Part shown: one piece after another, positions 25,310 to 33,512 of the stretch | How the letters are laid out: each line of letters starts with the position of its first letter | How positions within the stretch are numbered: position 1 is the first letter of the stretch | NCBI RefSeq assembly: GCF_005154805.1 | Contig: NZ_CP039727.1 | Coordinates: 2,291,501 to 2,355,500, forward strand | DNA length: 64,000 bases | Reading direction: 5' to 3' | Source: Bacillus sp. S3 | Lineage (GTDB): Bacteria; Bacillota; Bacilli; Bacillales; Cytobacillaceae | Translations under genes and position numbers: made by a program | Notes under the pieces: generated by a model | The model's input: only the letters and a program-made list of their open reading frames with translations | Told to the model about the DNA's origin: nothing | The model's database searches: none

Positions 25310-27847
25310 TTGGAATTAACAAGGAGATCTTTATTGAAAGCAACGGCTGTTTCTATGACGCTGGCAGCAGCGGGATGCAGTAAAAAGGACAAAAGTTCAG
25401 TACTAAACAGTGCACAAGCAGCAAGTATTGAACCAGATGAATGGAAGACCACTGTGTGCCGTTTCTGCGGTACAGGGTGCGGTATTTTAGTCGGTGTGAA
25501 GGACCGAAAGATTATTGCCACTAAAGGGGATCCGGAAAACCGTTCAAACAAAGGGCTAAACTGTATTAAAGGCTACTATGTCGGAAAAATCTTGTTTGGC
25601 AAAGACCGGTTAACAAAGCCACTGATTCGTGAAGATAAATCCAAAAAAGGCACAATGGAAGGATTCAGGGAAGCCTCGTGGGAAGAGGCATTAGACTTAG
25701 TCGCGAAAAACATGAAAGAGGCCTACGATGCTGATCCGAAATCCGTAGCTTTTTATGGGTCGGGACAACAAACGATTATGGAAGGGTATGCATCCGTAAA
25801 GCTATGGAAAGCAGGTCTGTTGAGCAATAATATTGACCCGAACGCCCGCCATTGTATGGCTAGTGCTGTAGCCGGCTTTATGACAACCTTCCAATCCGAT
25901 GAACCGATGGGCTCCTATCGCGATTTAGATGAAACAGATGTGTATGTCACATGGGGAGCCAATATGGCGGAAATGCACCCGGTTCTTTACTCGCGCCTGA
26001 CAGCTCGCAAACTGAAAAACAGCGCTGTCAAGCACTATGACATAACGACAAGACAGTCACGGACCTCGGAGCTTGCTGATGTCGTCATGATATTCAGGCC
26101 GCAAACTGATTTAGCCATTGCCAATGCCATTGCCAATTACCTGATCCAAAACGATTTATATGATCAAACATTTGTCAATGAACATACACAGTTCAAAGCA
26201 GGTACAGAAAACCTCGGTCATACCTTTGATGATAATTACGAAGCCACAGATGTGGGAAAAGCAGCTGATCAGGATTGGGTTATTCCCTTTGAAGAGTTTA
26301 AGACAAGGGTATCGGAATATACGATGGAAAAAGCAGCGGAGATGTCTGGTGTGCCTGCGAAAGATATTGAAGCGCTTGCAAAGGAATTTGCTGATCCTAA
26401 GAAAAAAATTATGTCCCTTTGGACAATGGGTGTCAATCAGCATACTCGCGGTACCTGGATGAACAATCTCATATATAACATTCATTTGCTTACAGGGAAA
26501 ATTTCAAAGCCGGGCAGCGGTCCATTTTCGTTAACGGGTCAGCCAAGTGCCTGTGGAACGGCACGTGAAGTAGGGGTGTTCTCCCATCGATTGCCGTCAG
26601 ACTTAGTTGTAAAAAATCCGGAACACCGCCGTTACACCGAAATGATTTGGAACCTGCCGCAAGGATATTTGGATCCTATTGAAAACCCGGGCATGCACAC
26701 GATGAAAATGTTCCGTGAGTTAGGAAACGGCAAGATTAAATTTTTATGGAGTATGTCTAATAACTGGGGGCAGACAAATCCGAAGTTAAACAGATATCGC
26801 GGAAAAGATGCGAATGGGAAAGGTGTCATTGATGGATTTATCGTTGTTTCCGATGTGTATCCAAACCGCTCGACGGAAATGGCAGATGTGGTGTTCCCGG
26901 CAGCCATGTGGGTTGAGCGTGAAGGTCAATTCGGGAATGCTGAACGACGGACGTCGATTTTTGAAAAATGTGTGGAGCCGCCGGGTGAAGCCAAATGGGA
27001 TTTATGGGCGATTGTTCAGGTAGCAAAGCGAGTGCTGGATGGAAAAATGATTGGTGACAAGCCGGCATTTGATGTTTTGTTTGGTATGGTATGGGATAAA
27101 AAGAAAAATGATCTTCTTAAGGACCAGCATGAAGTGAATCGCCTTTTGTGGGAGGAATACCGCTTATTCACGAATCCACATGAGCATCCAAATAAAGCAG
27201 CCCAGGAGCTCGGGGCCAAACTGAAAATGAAAGCGAAACAAATGGCTCCATATGAGGAATATTTGAAACAGCACGGGATTTGCTGGCCGGTCCGAAACGT
27301 GGATGGCAAATGGCTCGAGACGAACTGGCGCTATTCGTATGGGAAGCAGGAGGACGGCTTCGATCAATACGGGGTGGAGGAGTTTGGCCATAAAGGAAAA
27401 TACATGGACCTCGACTTCTATAAATCGGCTGATCATAAACCGGCGATTCTGTTCCGGCCATTTGAAGAAGCGGCAGAAGTGCCGGATCAGGAATATCCAT
27501 TCTGGTTATGTACGGGCCGGGTGTTAGAGCACTGGCACAGTGGAACGATGACAAGAAGGGTGCCAGAACTTCATAAGGCATTCCCGGAAGCGCTGTGTGA
27601 AATCCACCCTGATGATGCTGCCTCCCTGGGGGTTAAAACAGGGGATATGGTAAAAGTGATCTCGCGCCGTGGTGAAGTGAAGGTGAAGGCGACGACGACA
27701 GGACGCGGAAACCCGCCGAAGGGACTTATTTATGTACCATTTTTTGCTGAAGAAACATTGATTAATTTGGTGACATTGGATTGCTATTGCCCGATTTCCA
27801 AGCAGACAGATTTTAAAAAATGTGCTGTTAAAATTGAAAAGGCTTAA
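25310..27847 (+). CDS. napA: Periplasmic-type nitrate reductase catalytic subunit NapA, predicted Tat lipoprotein
   Basis: An 845-residue molybdopterin oxidoreductase. The N-terminus has a Tat motif (TRRSLLK, residues 4-10) and a lipobox ending at Cys23 (AAAGCS), so export by Tat and lipid anchoring outside the membrane are predicted. The [4Fe-4S] site is CRFCGTGC with a downstream Cys in [20 protein letters not shown], with the likely Mo-ligand Cys, is the NapA signature and argues against formate dehydrogenase. The C-terminal molybdopterin-binding domain includes [20 protein letters not shown] choose TTG 25310, 9 bases after AAGGGAG, over TTG 25301, which abuts it. First gene of napABDF. 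Confidence 0.93.
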   Translation: MELTRRSLLKATAVSMTLAAAGCSKKDKSSVLNSAQAASIEPDEWKTTVCRFCGTGCGILVGVKDRKIIATKGDPENRSNKGLNCIKGYYVGKILFGKDRLTKPLIREDKSKKGTMEGFREASWEEALDLVAKNMKEAYDADPKSVAFYGSGQQTIMEGYASVKLWKAGLLSNNIDPNARHCMASAVAGFMTTFQSDEPMGSYRDLDETDVYVTWGANMAEMHPVLYSRLTARKLKNSAVKHYDITTRQSRTSELADVVMIFRPQTDLAIANAIANYLIQNDLYDQTFVNEHTQFKAGTENLGHTFDDNYEATDVGKAADQDWVIPFEEFKTRVSEYTMEKAAEMSGVPAKDIEALAKEFADPKKKIMSLWTMGVNQHTRGTWMNNLIYNIHLLTGKISKPGSGPFSLTGQPSACGTAREVGVFSHRLPSDLVVKNPEHRRYTEMIWNLPQGYLDPIENPGMHTMKMFRELGNGKIKFLWSMSNNWGQTNPKLNRYRGKDANGKGVIDGFIVVSDVYPNRSTEMADVVFPAAMWVEREGQFGNAERRTSIFEKCVEPPGEAKWDLWAIVQVAKRVLDGKMIGDKPAFDVLFGMVWDKKKNDLLKDQHEVNRLLWEEYRLFTNPHEHPNKAAQELGAKLKMKAKQMAPYEEYLKQHGICWPVRNVDGKWLETNWRYSYGKQEDGFDQYGVEEFGHKGKYMDLDFYKSADHKPAILFRPFEEAAEVPDQEYPFWLCTGRVLEHWHSGTMTRRVPELHKAFPEALCEIHPDDAASLGVKTGDMVKVISRRGEVKVKATTTGRGNPPKGLIYVPFFAEETLINLVTLDCYCPISKQTDFKKCAVKIEKA

Positions 27848-27864
27848 TGGGGGGTGGGGAGATT

Positions 27865-28272
27865 ATGAAGGAAAAGGGAATTCTTTTTATCTTAGGGTTT
27901 ATCATTGTTCTTACTGCAGCTATAGGAGCTACAAAGCTTCAATGGTCGTTAGTGTCGACAGAAACTGCTGCTGTTGTAAGTACGCAGCCAGCGCTGGTGC
28001 AATTGACGGAAAAAGGGCGGCCAGATAGCGAAACCATGGGGCTCGTCAGTGCACCGCCGCTACAGCCGGCAACCCACGTAGACCGGTGGAATCCAAAGGC
28101 CCATCAAGATAGCTGTCTCGCCTGCCACGGAAAACCGGATACAGGGGCGCCAACACCAACAGCTGTCCATTTCTATGACAATGATACAAAAGGAAAGGTT
28201 TTTCGGGATAATTGTATTCAGTGTCATGCCCAGCAAAATGAAACAAAAACTAAGACGGCGTTTAGTAAGTAA
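27865..28272 (+). CDS. napB: Dihaem cytochrome c NapB-like, membrane anchored
   Basis: A 135-residue protein with an N-terminal hydrophobic helix (ILFILGFIIVLTAAIGATKLQ, about 5-25) without a clear cleavage site. Two haem c motifs follow, CLACH and CIQCH. The pre-haem segment PPLQPATHVDRWNPKAHQDSCLACH resembles NapB, the electron donor to NapA. Anchoring of the cytochrome suits a Gram-positive cell lacking a periplasm. ATG follows GGGGTGGGGAG; 17 bases after napA. Confidence 0.88.
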   Translation: MKEKGILFILGFIIVLTAAIGATKLQWSLVSTETAAVVSTQPALVQLTEKGRPDSETMGLVSAPPLQPATHVDRWNPKAHQDSCLACHGKPDTGAPTPTAVHFYDNDTKGKVFRDNCIQCHAQQNETKTKTAFSK

Positions 28273-28333
28273 GATGCGAGCAGGGCTGTGGATTCGTGAA
28301 GCAGCCCCTTTTTACTTCAGGAGGGGAAGACAA

Positions 28334-28597
28334 ATGGTTATTTCGGGAATCTTTGTGGAAACAATTCCTGGGCAAGCGAGTCTTGCAGCAGGGCAGCTGG
28401 CTTTATTAAATGGGGTTGAAATCCATCATATTCATGAGGAGAAGAAGGTAATCCTGACGATTGAATCGGATACGGTCGATCAAGGCTATCGAACGGCAGA
28501 AAGATTTAAAGAGATTGATGGTGTGCTGAATATTTGTCTTGTGTATACAAATTTCGAGAATGAACTGTTTTATCAAGAAGCAGCTGGTGAACAATGA
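28334..28597 (+). CDS. napD: NapA maturation chaperone NapD
   Basis: An 87-residue ferredoxin-fold protein. NapD binds the Tat signal of NapA and holds export until the cofactor is inserted. The N-terminal VISGIFVETIPGQASLAAGQLALLNGVEIHHIHEEKKVILTIE matches the family pattern. The ATG at 28334 follows AGGAGGGGAAG by 4 bases. The frame is open upstream to 28175 but overlaps napB and lacks an RBS. Confidence 0.88.
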   Translation: MVISGIFVETIPGQASLAAGQLALLNGVEIHHIHEEKKVILTIESDTVDQGYRTAERFKEIDGVLNICLVYTNFENELFYQEAAGEQ

Positions 28598-29151
28598 CTG
28601 AGAGATGCAACAGAAGGGAATTTCTCAACTTAAACTGGGAATCGACAATTGGGTTTTTGGGGAATTTTCTTGCACCCCAGCTTGAAATCGACCGGGACTT
28701 TATACGTCCTCCTGGTGCGGGCAGTGAGCTAGAATTCCTTACTTCATGCACCAGATGCGGAAAATGTCAGGAGGTCTGTCCGGAGCAGACCATTTGTTTG
28801 TTTTCACTGACAAGCGGCGCGAAGCTCGTCAATACCCCTTATGTAGACCCGAATGAGTCACCATGCACATTTTGTCTAAAGTGTATCGAAGCCTGCCCGA
28901 CGGAGGCTTTAAACTTGGCTGACTATAAAAAACGGCCCGCAATTGGAATGGTTAAAGTGCAAAGGGACAGCTGTCTTGGAAATCAGCAGGTGATGTGCGA
29001 TTATTGTGTCCGTTCCTGCCCTGTTGGAGGTGCGCTTACGCTTGTTAACGGAATTCCGGTCGTGTCCGAAAAACACTGCACAGGCTGCGGCATCTGTGTT
29101 GCCAGCTGTATTGCTGACGGTGGGGCATTAAAAGTAATTGGAGTTTTTTAA
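28594..29151 (+). CDS. napF: NapF-like four-cluster ferredoxin
   Basis: A 185-residue iron-sulfur protein with Cys groups for several [4Fe-4S] clusters: CTRCGKCQEVCP, CTFCLKCIEACP, CDYCVRSCP (with an upstream Cys) and CTGCGICVASC. The N-terminal NRREFLNLN plus RPPGAGSELEFLTSC closely mirrors E. coli NapF (RRG...RPPWSG...FLTHC), which interacts with NapA in the cytoplasm during maturation. There is no membrane helix, so it is not NapG with an export signal. ATGA overlap with napD. No NapC, NapG or NapH gene follows. Confidence 0.85.
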   Translation: MTERCNRREFLNLNWESTIGFLGNFLAPQLEIDRDFIRPPGAGSELEFLTSCTRCGKCQEVCPEQTICLFSLTSGAKLVNTPYVDPNESPCTFCLKCIEACPTEALNLADYKKRPAIGMVKVQRDSCLGNQQVMCDYCVRSCPVGGALTLVNGIPVVSEKHCTGCGICVASCIADGGALKVIGVF

Positions 29152-29158
29152 TAGGATT

Positions 29159-29276
29159 CTACGTGACTGAAACTACGGAAAAAGCTGGCGATTGGTCACG
29201 TAGAGAGGTTCTATGTGAACGAAACGGTGGAAAAAGAGGGTGTTCGGTCACGTAGAGAGCTATCCACGTGACGAAC
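29159..29276 (+). repeat. Tandem 52-bp repeat with internal inverted repeats
   Basis: Two diverged units start at 29159 and 29211. Each has the layout CTACGTGAC ... GGAAAAAG ... GGTCACGTAGAGAG, and a truncated third unit (CCACGTGACGAAC) starts at 29264. CTACGTGAC and GTCACGTAG within a unit are inverted repeats, so each unit can form a stem. It lies downstream of napF, with no gene between 29152 and 29401. Confidence 0.7.
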
Positions 29277-29401
29277 CACTTCAATTCTCAGAAAAGCTCG
29301 TCGCACAAAACCAGCTCATTGAAAAATTAATCAACATTGTTTTAATCATAAACAACCGATAAAATAAAATCATGGAAAATTATCATTTAGGAGATTAAAC
29401 A

Positions 29402-29797
29402 ATGGGTCACGATAGACAAATCAAGTCTTTACATGGGAATGAGTTACTAACAAAAATTAGAGAGATTGCAAAGAAATTTCCCGAAGTAATCGAAGCTGTC
29501 GATAAATTTGGACACACATCTTTTCGGGTAAAGGACAAGCCATTTGTGATGATGGGCGAAAATGGGGATAACCTAACGCTATCGATAAAGACATTGAAAA
29601 CAACCCAACAGCTATTATTGCAAGAGCAAGACCGTTTTTTCAAAACCCCTTACATCGGTCAGCATGGCTGGACGTCTGTCAGCACCAATCAAAAACTTAA
29701 TTGGAACGTAATCGAAGGGTTTATTCTGGAAGGGTACCTTCAAGCGGCTCCTAGAAACCTTTCTAAGGGATTAATGGAGGCACTCAAGAATGAATAG
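29402..29797 (+). CDS. MmcQ/YjbR-family protein
   Basis: A 131-residue protein with the YjbR (CyaY-like fold) pattern: LLTKIREIAKKFPEVIEAVDKFGHTSFRVKDKPFVMMGE, KTPYIGQHGWTSVSTN and a C-terminal WNVIEGFILEGYLQAAPRNL. Members are small DNA-binding-like proteins of unclear function. ATG follows TAGGAG; the end overlaps the start of tag by 8 bases. Confidence 0.85.
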   Translation: MGHDRQIKSLHGNELLTKIREIAKKFPEVIEAVDKFGHTSFRVKDKPFVMMGENGDNLTLSIKTLKTTQQLLLQEQDRFFKTPYIGQHGWTSVSTNQKLNWNVIEGFILEGYLQAAPRNLSKGLMEALKNE

Positions 29798-30347
29798 ATG
29801 CGGCTGGGTGAATCAGGATCCTTTATATATAGAGTATCACGACCACGAATGGGGAGTGCCGGTTTATGATGACCGGCTGCTATTTGAGTATTTAAATCTC
29901 GAAGGGGCCCAGGCCGGCTTAAGTTGGTATACGATTTTAAAAAAACGTGCGAATTACCGCGAGGCATTTGATCAGTTTGATGCAGAAAAAATTTCCCGCT
30001 ATGACGAGGGAAAAATCACCGAGCTCTTACATAATGAGGGAATTGTCAGAAATAAGCTGAAGATTAATGCGGTAATTACCAATGCCAAAGCCTATTTAAG
30101 GGTAATCGACGAATTCGGGTCCTTCCAAACCTACATCTGGTCCTTTGTTGGCGGGAAGCAAATTCAAAATCATTTCAAAGAAATGAAAGATGTCCCGGCA
30201 ACAACCGAAATTAGTGACAAATTAAGCAAGGATTTAAAGAAACGCGGCTTTAAATTTGTCGGCTCCACCATTTGCTATGCGTTCATGCAGGCAACAGGAA
30301 TGGTGAATGATCATATCGTCAGCTGTGACTGTTATCCAGGAAAATAA
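29790..30347 (+). CDS. tag: DNA-3-methyladenine glycosylase I
   Basis: A 185-residue HhH-family base-excision enzyme removing 3-methyladenine. N-terminal RCGWVNQDPLYIEYHDHEWGVPVYDDRLLFEYLNLEGAQAGLSW holds the base-pocket residues and the Glu of LEGAQAGLSW. The C-terminal AFMQATGMVNDHIVSCDCYPGK supplies His and Cys ligands which, with the N-terminal Cys and His, form the zinc snap. Length matches the family. Confidence 0.96.
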   Translation: MNRCGWVNQDPLYIEYHDHEWGVPVYDDRLLFEYLNLEGAQAGLSWYTILKKRANYREAFDQFDAEKISRYDEGKITELLHNEGIVRNKLKINAVITNAKAYLRVIDEFGSFQTYIWSFVGGKQIQNHFKEMKDVPATTEISDKLSKDLKKRGFKFVGSTICYAFMQATGMVNDHIVSCDCYPGK

Positions 30348-30369
30348 TTACTCGAAATTACAGGTAAAA

Positions 30370-30414
30370 AACAGGAAGGCCCGTCACAAATAAGTGACGG
30401 GCTTCCGTGCTTTT
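30370..30414. terminator. Bidirectional terminator between tag and the small minus-strand ORF
   Basis: GGAAGGCCCGTCAC pairs with GTGACGGGCTTCC; A run on the left, T run on the right. Confidence 0.92.
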
Positions 30415-30430
30415 AGAGACATATAAACCA

Positions 30431-30592
30431 TTATTTTGCAGGTTTTTCAATCATGAAATCTGATGCAGGAATCGGAATAATTTTTCCGCCTATTTGGACA
30501 TGAACGGTATCGTTGAAAATGGCTTTTACTATTCCCTTTAATGAAATAGTTGAATTAACAGAGATTTTCTTCGATTCAGTTTGATTGGCCAA
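30431..30592 (-). CDS. Possible small protein, 53 residues
   Basis: A minus-strand frame from TTG 30592 to TAA at 30431. GGAAGG lies 10 bases before the TTG. The product has a polar N-terminus (ANQTESKKISVNSTISLKG) and a beta-rich end with VKAIFNDTVHVQIGGKIIPIP. It ends 17 bases from a strong bidirectional terminator, as a real gene would. The residue pattern looks like a folded small beta domain. Homology unknown; the TTG start and short length keep confidence moderate. Confidence 0.45.
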   Translation of the reverse strand: MANQTESKKISVNSTISLKGIVKAIFNDTVHVQIGGKIIPIPASDFMIEKPAK

Positions 30593-30790
30593 ATTACTCA
30601 ACACCTTCCAATTATTGGTTTGCCTTTATGAGATAAAAAATAATCAGGATTATAATACTATAAATTATTCGCAAAAAATTTTTAAATTCCTGCTGTTTCG
30701 TTCATACTTTTTAGAAAAAATGAAGAAAAATTGGTCATGTTACAAATCATTTATTGCAAGGGGTGTTAAACAATAATAATGAATATAACA

Positions 30791-30804
30791 TGAACCATGG
30801 TTCA
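30791..30804. promoter_or_regulatory. Palindromic operator 1 upstream of tetR gene
   Basis: TGAACCATGGTTCA, a perfect 14-base palindrome, 91 bases before the tetR start. A near-identical copy lies 51 bases downstream. Confidence 0.8.
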
Positions 30805-30841
30805 AGTATCACATGTTTTAGGCTGGCTGTCAATAAAAAAG

Positions 30842-30877
30842 TGAACTATGGTTCAAATTTAAAAATCGTGTTATGAT
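30842..30877 (+). promoter_or_regulatory. Operator 2 overlapping the tetR promoter
   Basis: TGAACTATGGTTCA (30842-30855) differs from operator 1 by one base. TATGAT at 30872-30877 is a likely -10, with a poor -35 (TGGTTC, 30849-30854) 17 bases upstream lying inside the operator. This layout predicts autorepression by the adjacent TetR protein. Confidence 0.7.
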
Positions 30878-30894
30878 AGCACTGAGGTGATTAT

Positions 30895-31557
30895 ATGCCA
30901 GACCGTGAAGATAAACTTGTAGGTGAATTTCCATTTGTCCCTAAACAGGAACGAGCGCAGCAAAAAAGGAATGCCCTGATTGAAAGCGGATATGCTTTAT
31001 TTAATTCGAAAGGATACGAGCAGACAACCGCAAAGGAAATCGCCGCACATGCAGGGGTAGCAACCGGAACCTTTTACCGTTATTTTTCAGACAAGCGGCA
31101 GCTATTAATGTCGCTGTTAGAAGATAAATTAGAAAAGTTTCTTCCGCCTGAACCAAGTTGGGCTGCCAGTGACCCTGAATCTGTTATGGCCGCGCTTTTT
31201 GAATCACATTATGAACGGCTTAATGAGGTCGGACTAAGGCGTGTACTCCCAGAGCTGTTATCCAAAGATTCTGAACTTGCAGAGGTTCTAGGGGCCGCAA
31301 GGAGAAAAATCCATGCTAGAATTCACGATGGCTTAGTTCAAGCCAGTGAAAAAGGGTTAACCTGGAGGGATTTGGATTTAGAAATGGTCTCATGGGCTAT
31401 CATGGTTTTAGTGGAGAATGGACAGGAAAAAGAGAGTCAAAGCGGAAAAAAAGCTGATTATCTTGAAATGTCAAAGGTTATTTGCCGGATGGTCTTTCCA
31501 CCTGATGTTTTAGCGGAATTTCGAAACAGTGAAAAAAATAAAATGGGTGAATCATAA
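30895..31557 (+). CDS. TetR/AcrR-family transcriptional regulator
   Basis: A 220-residue regulator. The N-terminal helix-turn-helix is at about residues 25-65: ALFNSKGYEQTTAKEIAAHAGVATGTFYRYFSDKRQLLMSLLEDKL. The helical C-terminal domain presumably binds a ligand that I cannot name. Two TGAAC(C/T)ATGGTTCA palindromes upstream are its likely operators. It is followed after 19 bases by a small alarmone synthetase gene, so both are probably under the same control. ATG follows GAGGTGA. Confidence 0.92.
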   Translation: MPDREDKLVGEFPFVPKQERAQQKRNALIESGYALFNSKGYEQTTAKEIAAHAGVATGTFYRYFSDKRQLLMSLLEDKLEKFLPPEPSWAASDPESVMAALFESHYERLNEVGLRRVLPELLSKDSELAEVLGAARRKIHARIHDGLVQASEKGLTWRDLDLEMVSWAIMVLVENGQEKESQSGKKADYLEMSKVICRMVFPPDVLAEFRNSEKNKMGES

Positions 31558-31576
31558 CAAGAGAGGAAGCTAGTAC

Positions 31577-32302
31577 TTGGATATTGAACAAGTTATTGAT
31601 ATGAAGGAGTTAAAATCGCTTAAAGTAAAACTAACACGTTTTATGATGGCGTATAAGTTTGCGTTAGATGAAATGAATACGAAAATTAATATCCTAAAAG
31701 ATGAATTTAATTATATTCATGATTATAATCCAATAGAACATGTAAAATCGCGATTAAAATCACCGGAAAGCATTTTGAAGAAAGTGCAACGGAAAGGATA
31801 TGCGTTTTCATTACCTTCCATTAAAGAAAATGTTCGGGATATTGCCGGGATTCGGATTACCTGTTCGTTTATTTCCGATATTTATGAGCTTGCGAAAATG
31901 ATTGGGAATCAGAAAGACGTTCGGGTTATTGATTATAAAGATTATATAAAGAATCCAAAGCCGAATGGCTATCAAAGTCTTCATTTAATATTAGAAATAC
32001 CGATCTTCATGTCCGATCGTGAGGAATTAACGTATGTAGAGGTGCAAATTCGGTCGATCGCCATGGATTTTTGGGCAAGTTTGGAACACAAGATTTATTA
32101 CAAATACAACAAGGCAGTTCCAAGCAAGATGATTGATGAGCTTAAAGACGCAGCATTAATGGCAGCACAGCTGGATCGGAAAATGGAACGGCTGCATAAA
32201 GAAATAAGGGAGATAAAACAAGCTGACCATGAAAGGGAAGAGCAATTCCTTAATAAAGAACATATTAACCTTGCATTTTTAAATGATTTTTTAAAAAAAT
32301 AA
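31577..32302 (+). CDS. Small alarmone (p)ppGpp synthetase, RelP/RelQ class
   Basis: A 241-residue single-domain GTP/GDP pyrophosphokinase without the hydrolase domain of Rel. Synthetase motifs are present: SPESILKKVQRKGY, VRDIAGIRITCSFISDIYELAKMI, PKPNGYQSLHLILEIP and VEVQIRSIAMDFWASLEHKIYYKYN. B. subtilis has two such enzymes (YwaC and YjbM); which one this corresponds to cannot be settled by eye. Start is TTG 31577 after GAGAGGAAG. Linkage to a TetR regulator suggests transcriptional induction under an unknown signal. Confidence 0.92.
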   Translation: MDIEQVIDMKELKSLKVKLTRFMMAYKFALDEMNTKINILKDEFNYIHDYNPIEHVKSRLKSPESILKKVQRKGYAFSLPSIKENVRDIAGIRITCSFISDIYELAKMIGNQKDVRVIDYKDYIKNPKPNGYQSLHLILEIPIFMSDREELTYVEVQIRSIAMDFWASLEHKIYYKYNKAVPSKMIDELKDAALMAAQLDRKMERLHKEIREIKQADHEREEQFLNKEHINLAFLNDFLKK

Positions 32303-32341
32303 ATTGGACTTCTACTTAACCAAACGAAAGTGGTGAACTTC

Positions 32342-32809
32342 ATGAAGGTAAAAGATTTTATGGTGAAAGATGTGATTTCGGTAAATCCGGAAAGTTCCAT
32401 TAAAGATGTGATGGCTACGTTTGTAGAGAAGAAAATTGGCGGCGTGCCCATAATGAAGAAGGATGGGACGTTATGCGGGATGGTAACGGACGGTGACCTT
32501 TTGCGGGCCATTAAGCCAATCGATCGTCGTATTCCAGATTATTTTAGCTTTATTACCTATGTCGCGGAGGAAAATATGACGGACCGCTTACATGAACTGG
32601 CTCATACAGAAATCGGTAAGATTGCCAAATCACATGGAATCGTGACCGTTCACCCAGACGATGATATGAAAACAGTGGTGGACCTGTTAGCTAGACACCA
32701 CTTTAAGAAGCTTCCGGTTGTGGATGAATCGAACCATGTTGTTGGTGTCATCAGCCGCGGTGATGTCATTCGTAATATCCAGGAAACGATTGTTAAAAAT
32801 ATGGAATAG
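32342..32809 (+). CDS. Protein of two CBS domains
   Basis: A 155-residue protein of two CBS motifs, about residues 1-58 (VKDFMVKDVISVNPESSIKDVMATFVEKKIGGVPIMKKDGTLCGMVTDGDLLRAI) and 90-150 (GIVTVHPDDDMKTVVDLLARHHFKKLPVVDESNHVVGVISRGDVIRNI). CBS pairs bind adenine nucleotides and tune partner proteins. Start ATG 32342 lies about 9 bases after AAGTGGTG. It is 39 bases after the alarmone synthetase gene and may be co-transcribed. Confidence 0.9.
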   Translation: MKVKDFMVKDVISVNPESSIKDVMATFVEKKIGGVPIMKKDGTLCGMVTDGDLLRAIKPIDRRIPDYFSFITYVAEENMTDRLHELAHTEIGKIAKSHGIVTVHPDDDMKTVVDLLARHHFKKLPVVDESNHVVGVISRGDVIRNIQETIVKNME

Positions 32810-32856
32810 GTGCTTTCGCATCATGTTTTTCGTTATCGATAAAAGCATCGCTTTAC

Positions 32857-32877
32857 TATACGGGGGTATGATATAAT
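32857..32877 (+). promoter_or_regulatory. csoR-copZ promoter with CsoR-type operator
   Basis: TATACGGGGGTATG resembles the copper-repressor box (TACCCCxxxGGGGTA type) of Bacillus csoR-copZA. It overlaps an extended -10, TGATATAAT (32869-32877), 24 bases before csoR. No good -35 is visible. The overlap predicts repression by apo-CsoR and derepression by Cu(I). Confidence 0.65.
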
Positions 32878-32900
32878 AGGAAAAAAAAGGAGGGAATGTC

Positions 32901-33248
32901 ATGTCCTTAGACCGTGAAAATGAGGAAGAATTAAATGATGATTCCTGTTGTACACATGATGGCGGACATCGAAAAAGCCATCATTCGGATAAAGTGAAAA
33001 ACAATCTGGTTACAAGGCTTAACCGGATCGAAGGGCAAATACGCGGGATTAAAGGCTTAATCGAAAAAGATACGTATTGTGATGATGTCATTAACCAAAT
33101 CTCCGCTACCCAATCGGCGCTAAACAGTGTGGCGAAAATCTTACTTGAAGGCCATATGAAGAGTTGTGTCGTCGAGAGAATTCAAGAAGGTGATTATGAG
33201 GTTCTGGATGAGGTTCTCGTTACCATACAAAAACTAATGAAAAAATAA
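32901..33248 (+). CDS. csoR: Copper-sensing repressor CsoR
   Basis: A 115-residue helical repressor of the CsoR/RcnR family. The Cu(I) ligands are visible: Cys in DTYCDDVINQI, then His and Cys in LLEGHMKSCVVERI (Cys-His-Cys pattern). The RIEGQIRGIKGLIE motif is also typical. An unusual His/Cys-rich N-terminus (DDSCCTHDGGHRKSHHSDK, residues 12-30) could bind additional metal. ATG follows AAGGAGGG. Confidence 0.94.
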   Translation: MSLDRENEEELNDDSCCTHDGGHRKSHHSDKVKNNLVTRLNRIEGQIRGIKGLIEKDTYCDDVINQISATQSALNSVAKILLEGHMKSCVVERIQEGDYEVLDEVLVTIQKLMKK

Positions 33249-33262
33249 TGGAGGCAAGAAAA

Positions 33263-33469
33263 ATGGAAAATGTTACATTAGATGTTAGTGGTATGTCTTG
33301 TGGCCATTGTGTAAAAGCAGTAGAAGGCAGCGTCGGTAAACTTGAGGGGGTAAAAAAGGTTGCCGTAAAGCTTGATCAAGGTCAAGTTGACGTCGAATTT
33401 GATGCAAAAGTGGTATCTCTCAGTACGATTAAAGAAACAATTGATGACCAGGGTTACGATGTAAAATAA
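33263..33469 (+). CDS. copZ: Copper chaperone CopZ
   Basis: A 68-residue heavy-metal-associated (HMA) domain protein with the Cu(I) site MSCGHC near residues 10-15 and the ferredoxin-like fold. CopZ carries Cu(I) to the exporter CopA. I place the start at 33263, 8 bases after GGAGG; an upstream frame start at 33248 overlaps csoR. The usual next gene copA is absent: a terminator follows directly. Confidence 0.94.
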   Translation: MENVTLDVSGMSCGHCVKAVEGSVGKLEGVKKVAVKLDQGQVDVEFDAKVVSLSTIKETIDDQGYDVK

Positions 33470-33474
33470 CAAGG

Positions 33475-33503
33475 AAAGAGCTCGCCGGCTGGTGAGCTCT
33501 TTT
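33475..33503 (+). terminator. Terminator after copZ
   Basis: AAAGAGCTCGCC-GGCT-GGTGAGCTCTTTT; a strong stem with tetraloop and T run. Confidence 0.92.
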
Positions 33504-33512
33504 CTCCATCAA

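Noticed and set aside
27168..27581. 137-codon minus-strand frame inside napA
   Set aside because: Antisense shadow of the NapA C-terminal domain.
25310..27847. Annotation as formate dehydrogenase alpha subunit
   Set aside because: The [10 protein letters not shown] motif and the downstream napB, napD and napF genes identify NapA.
30585..30776. 63-codon plus-strand frame upstream of tetR
   Set aside because: AT-rich random-looking product without RBS; it overlaps the better-supported minus-strand small frame.
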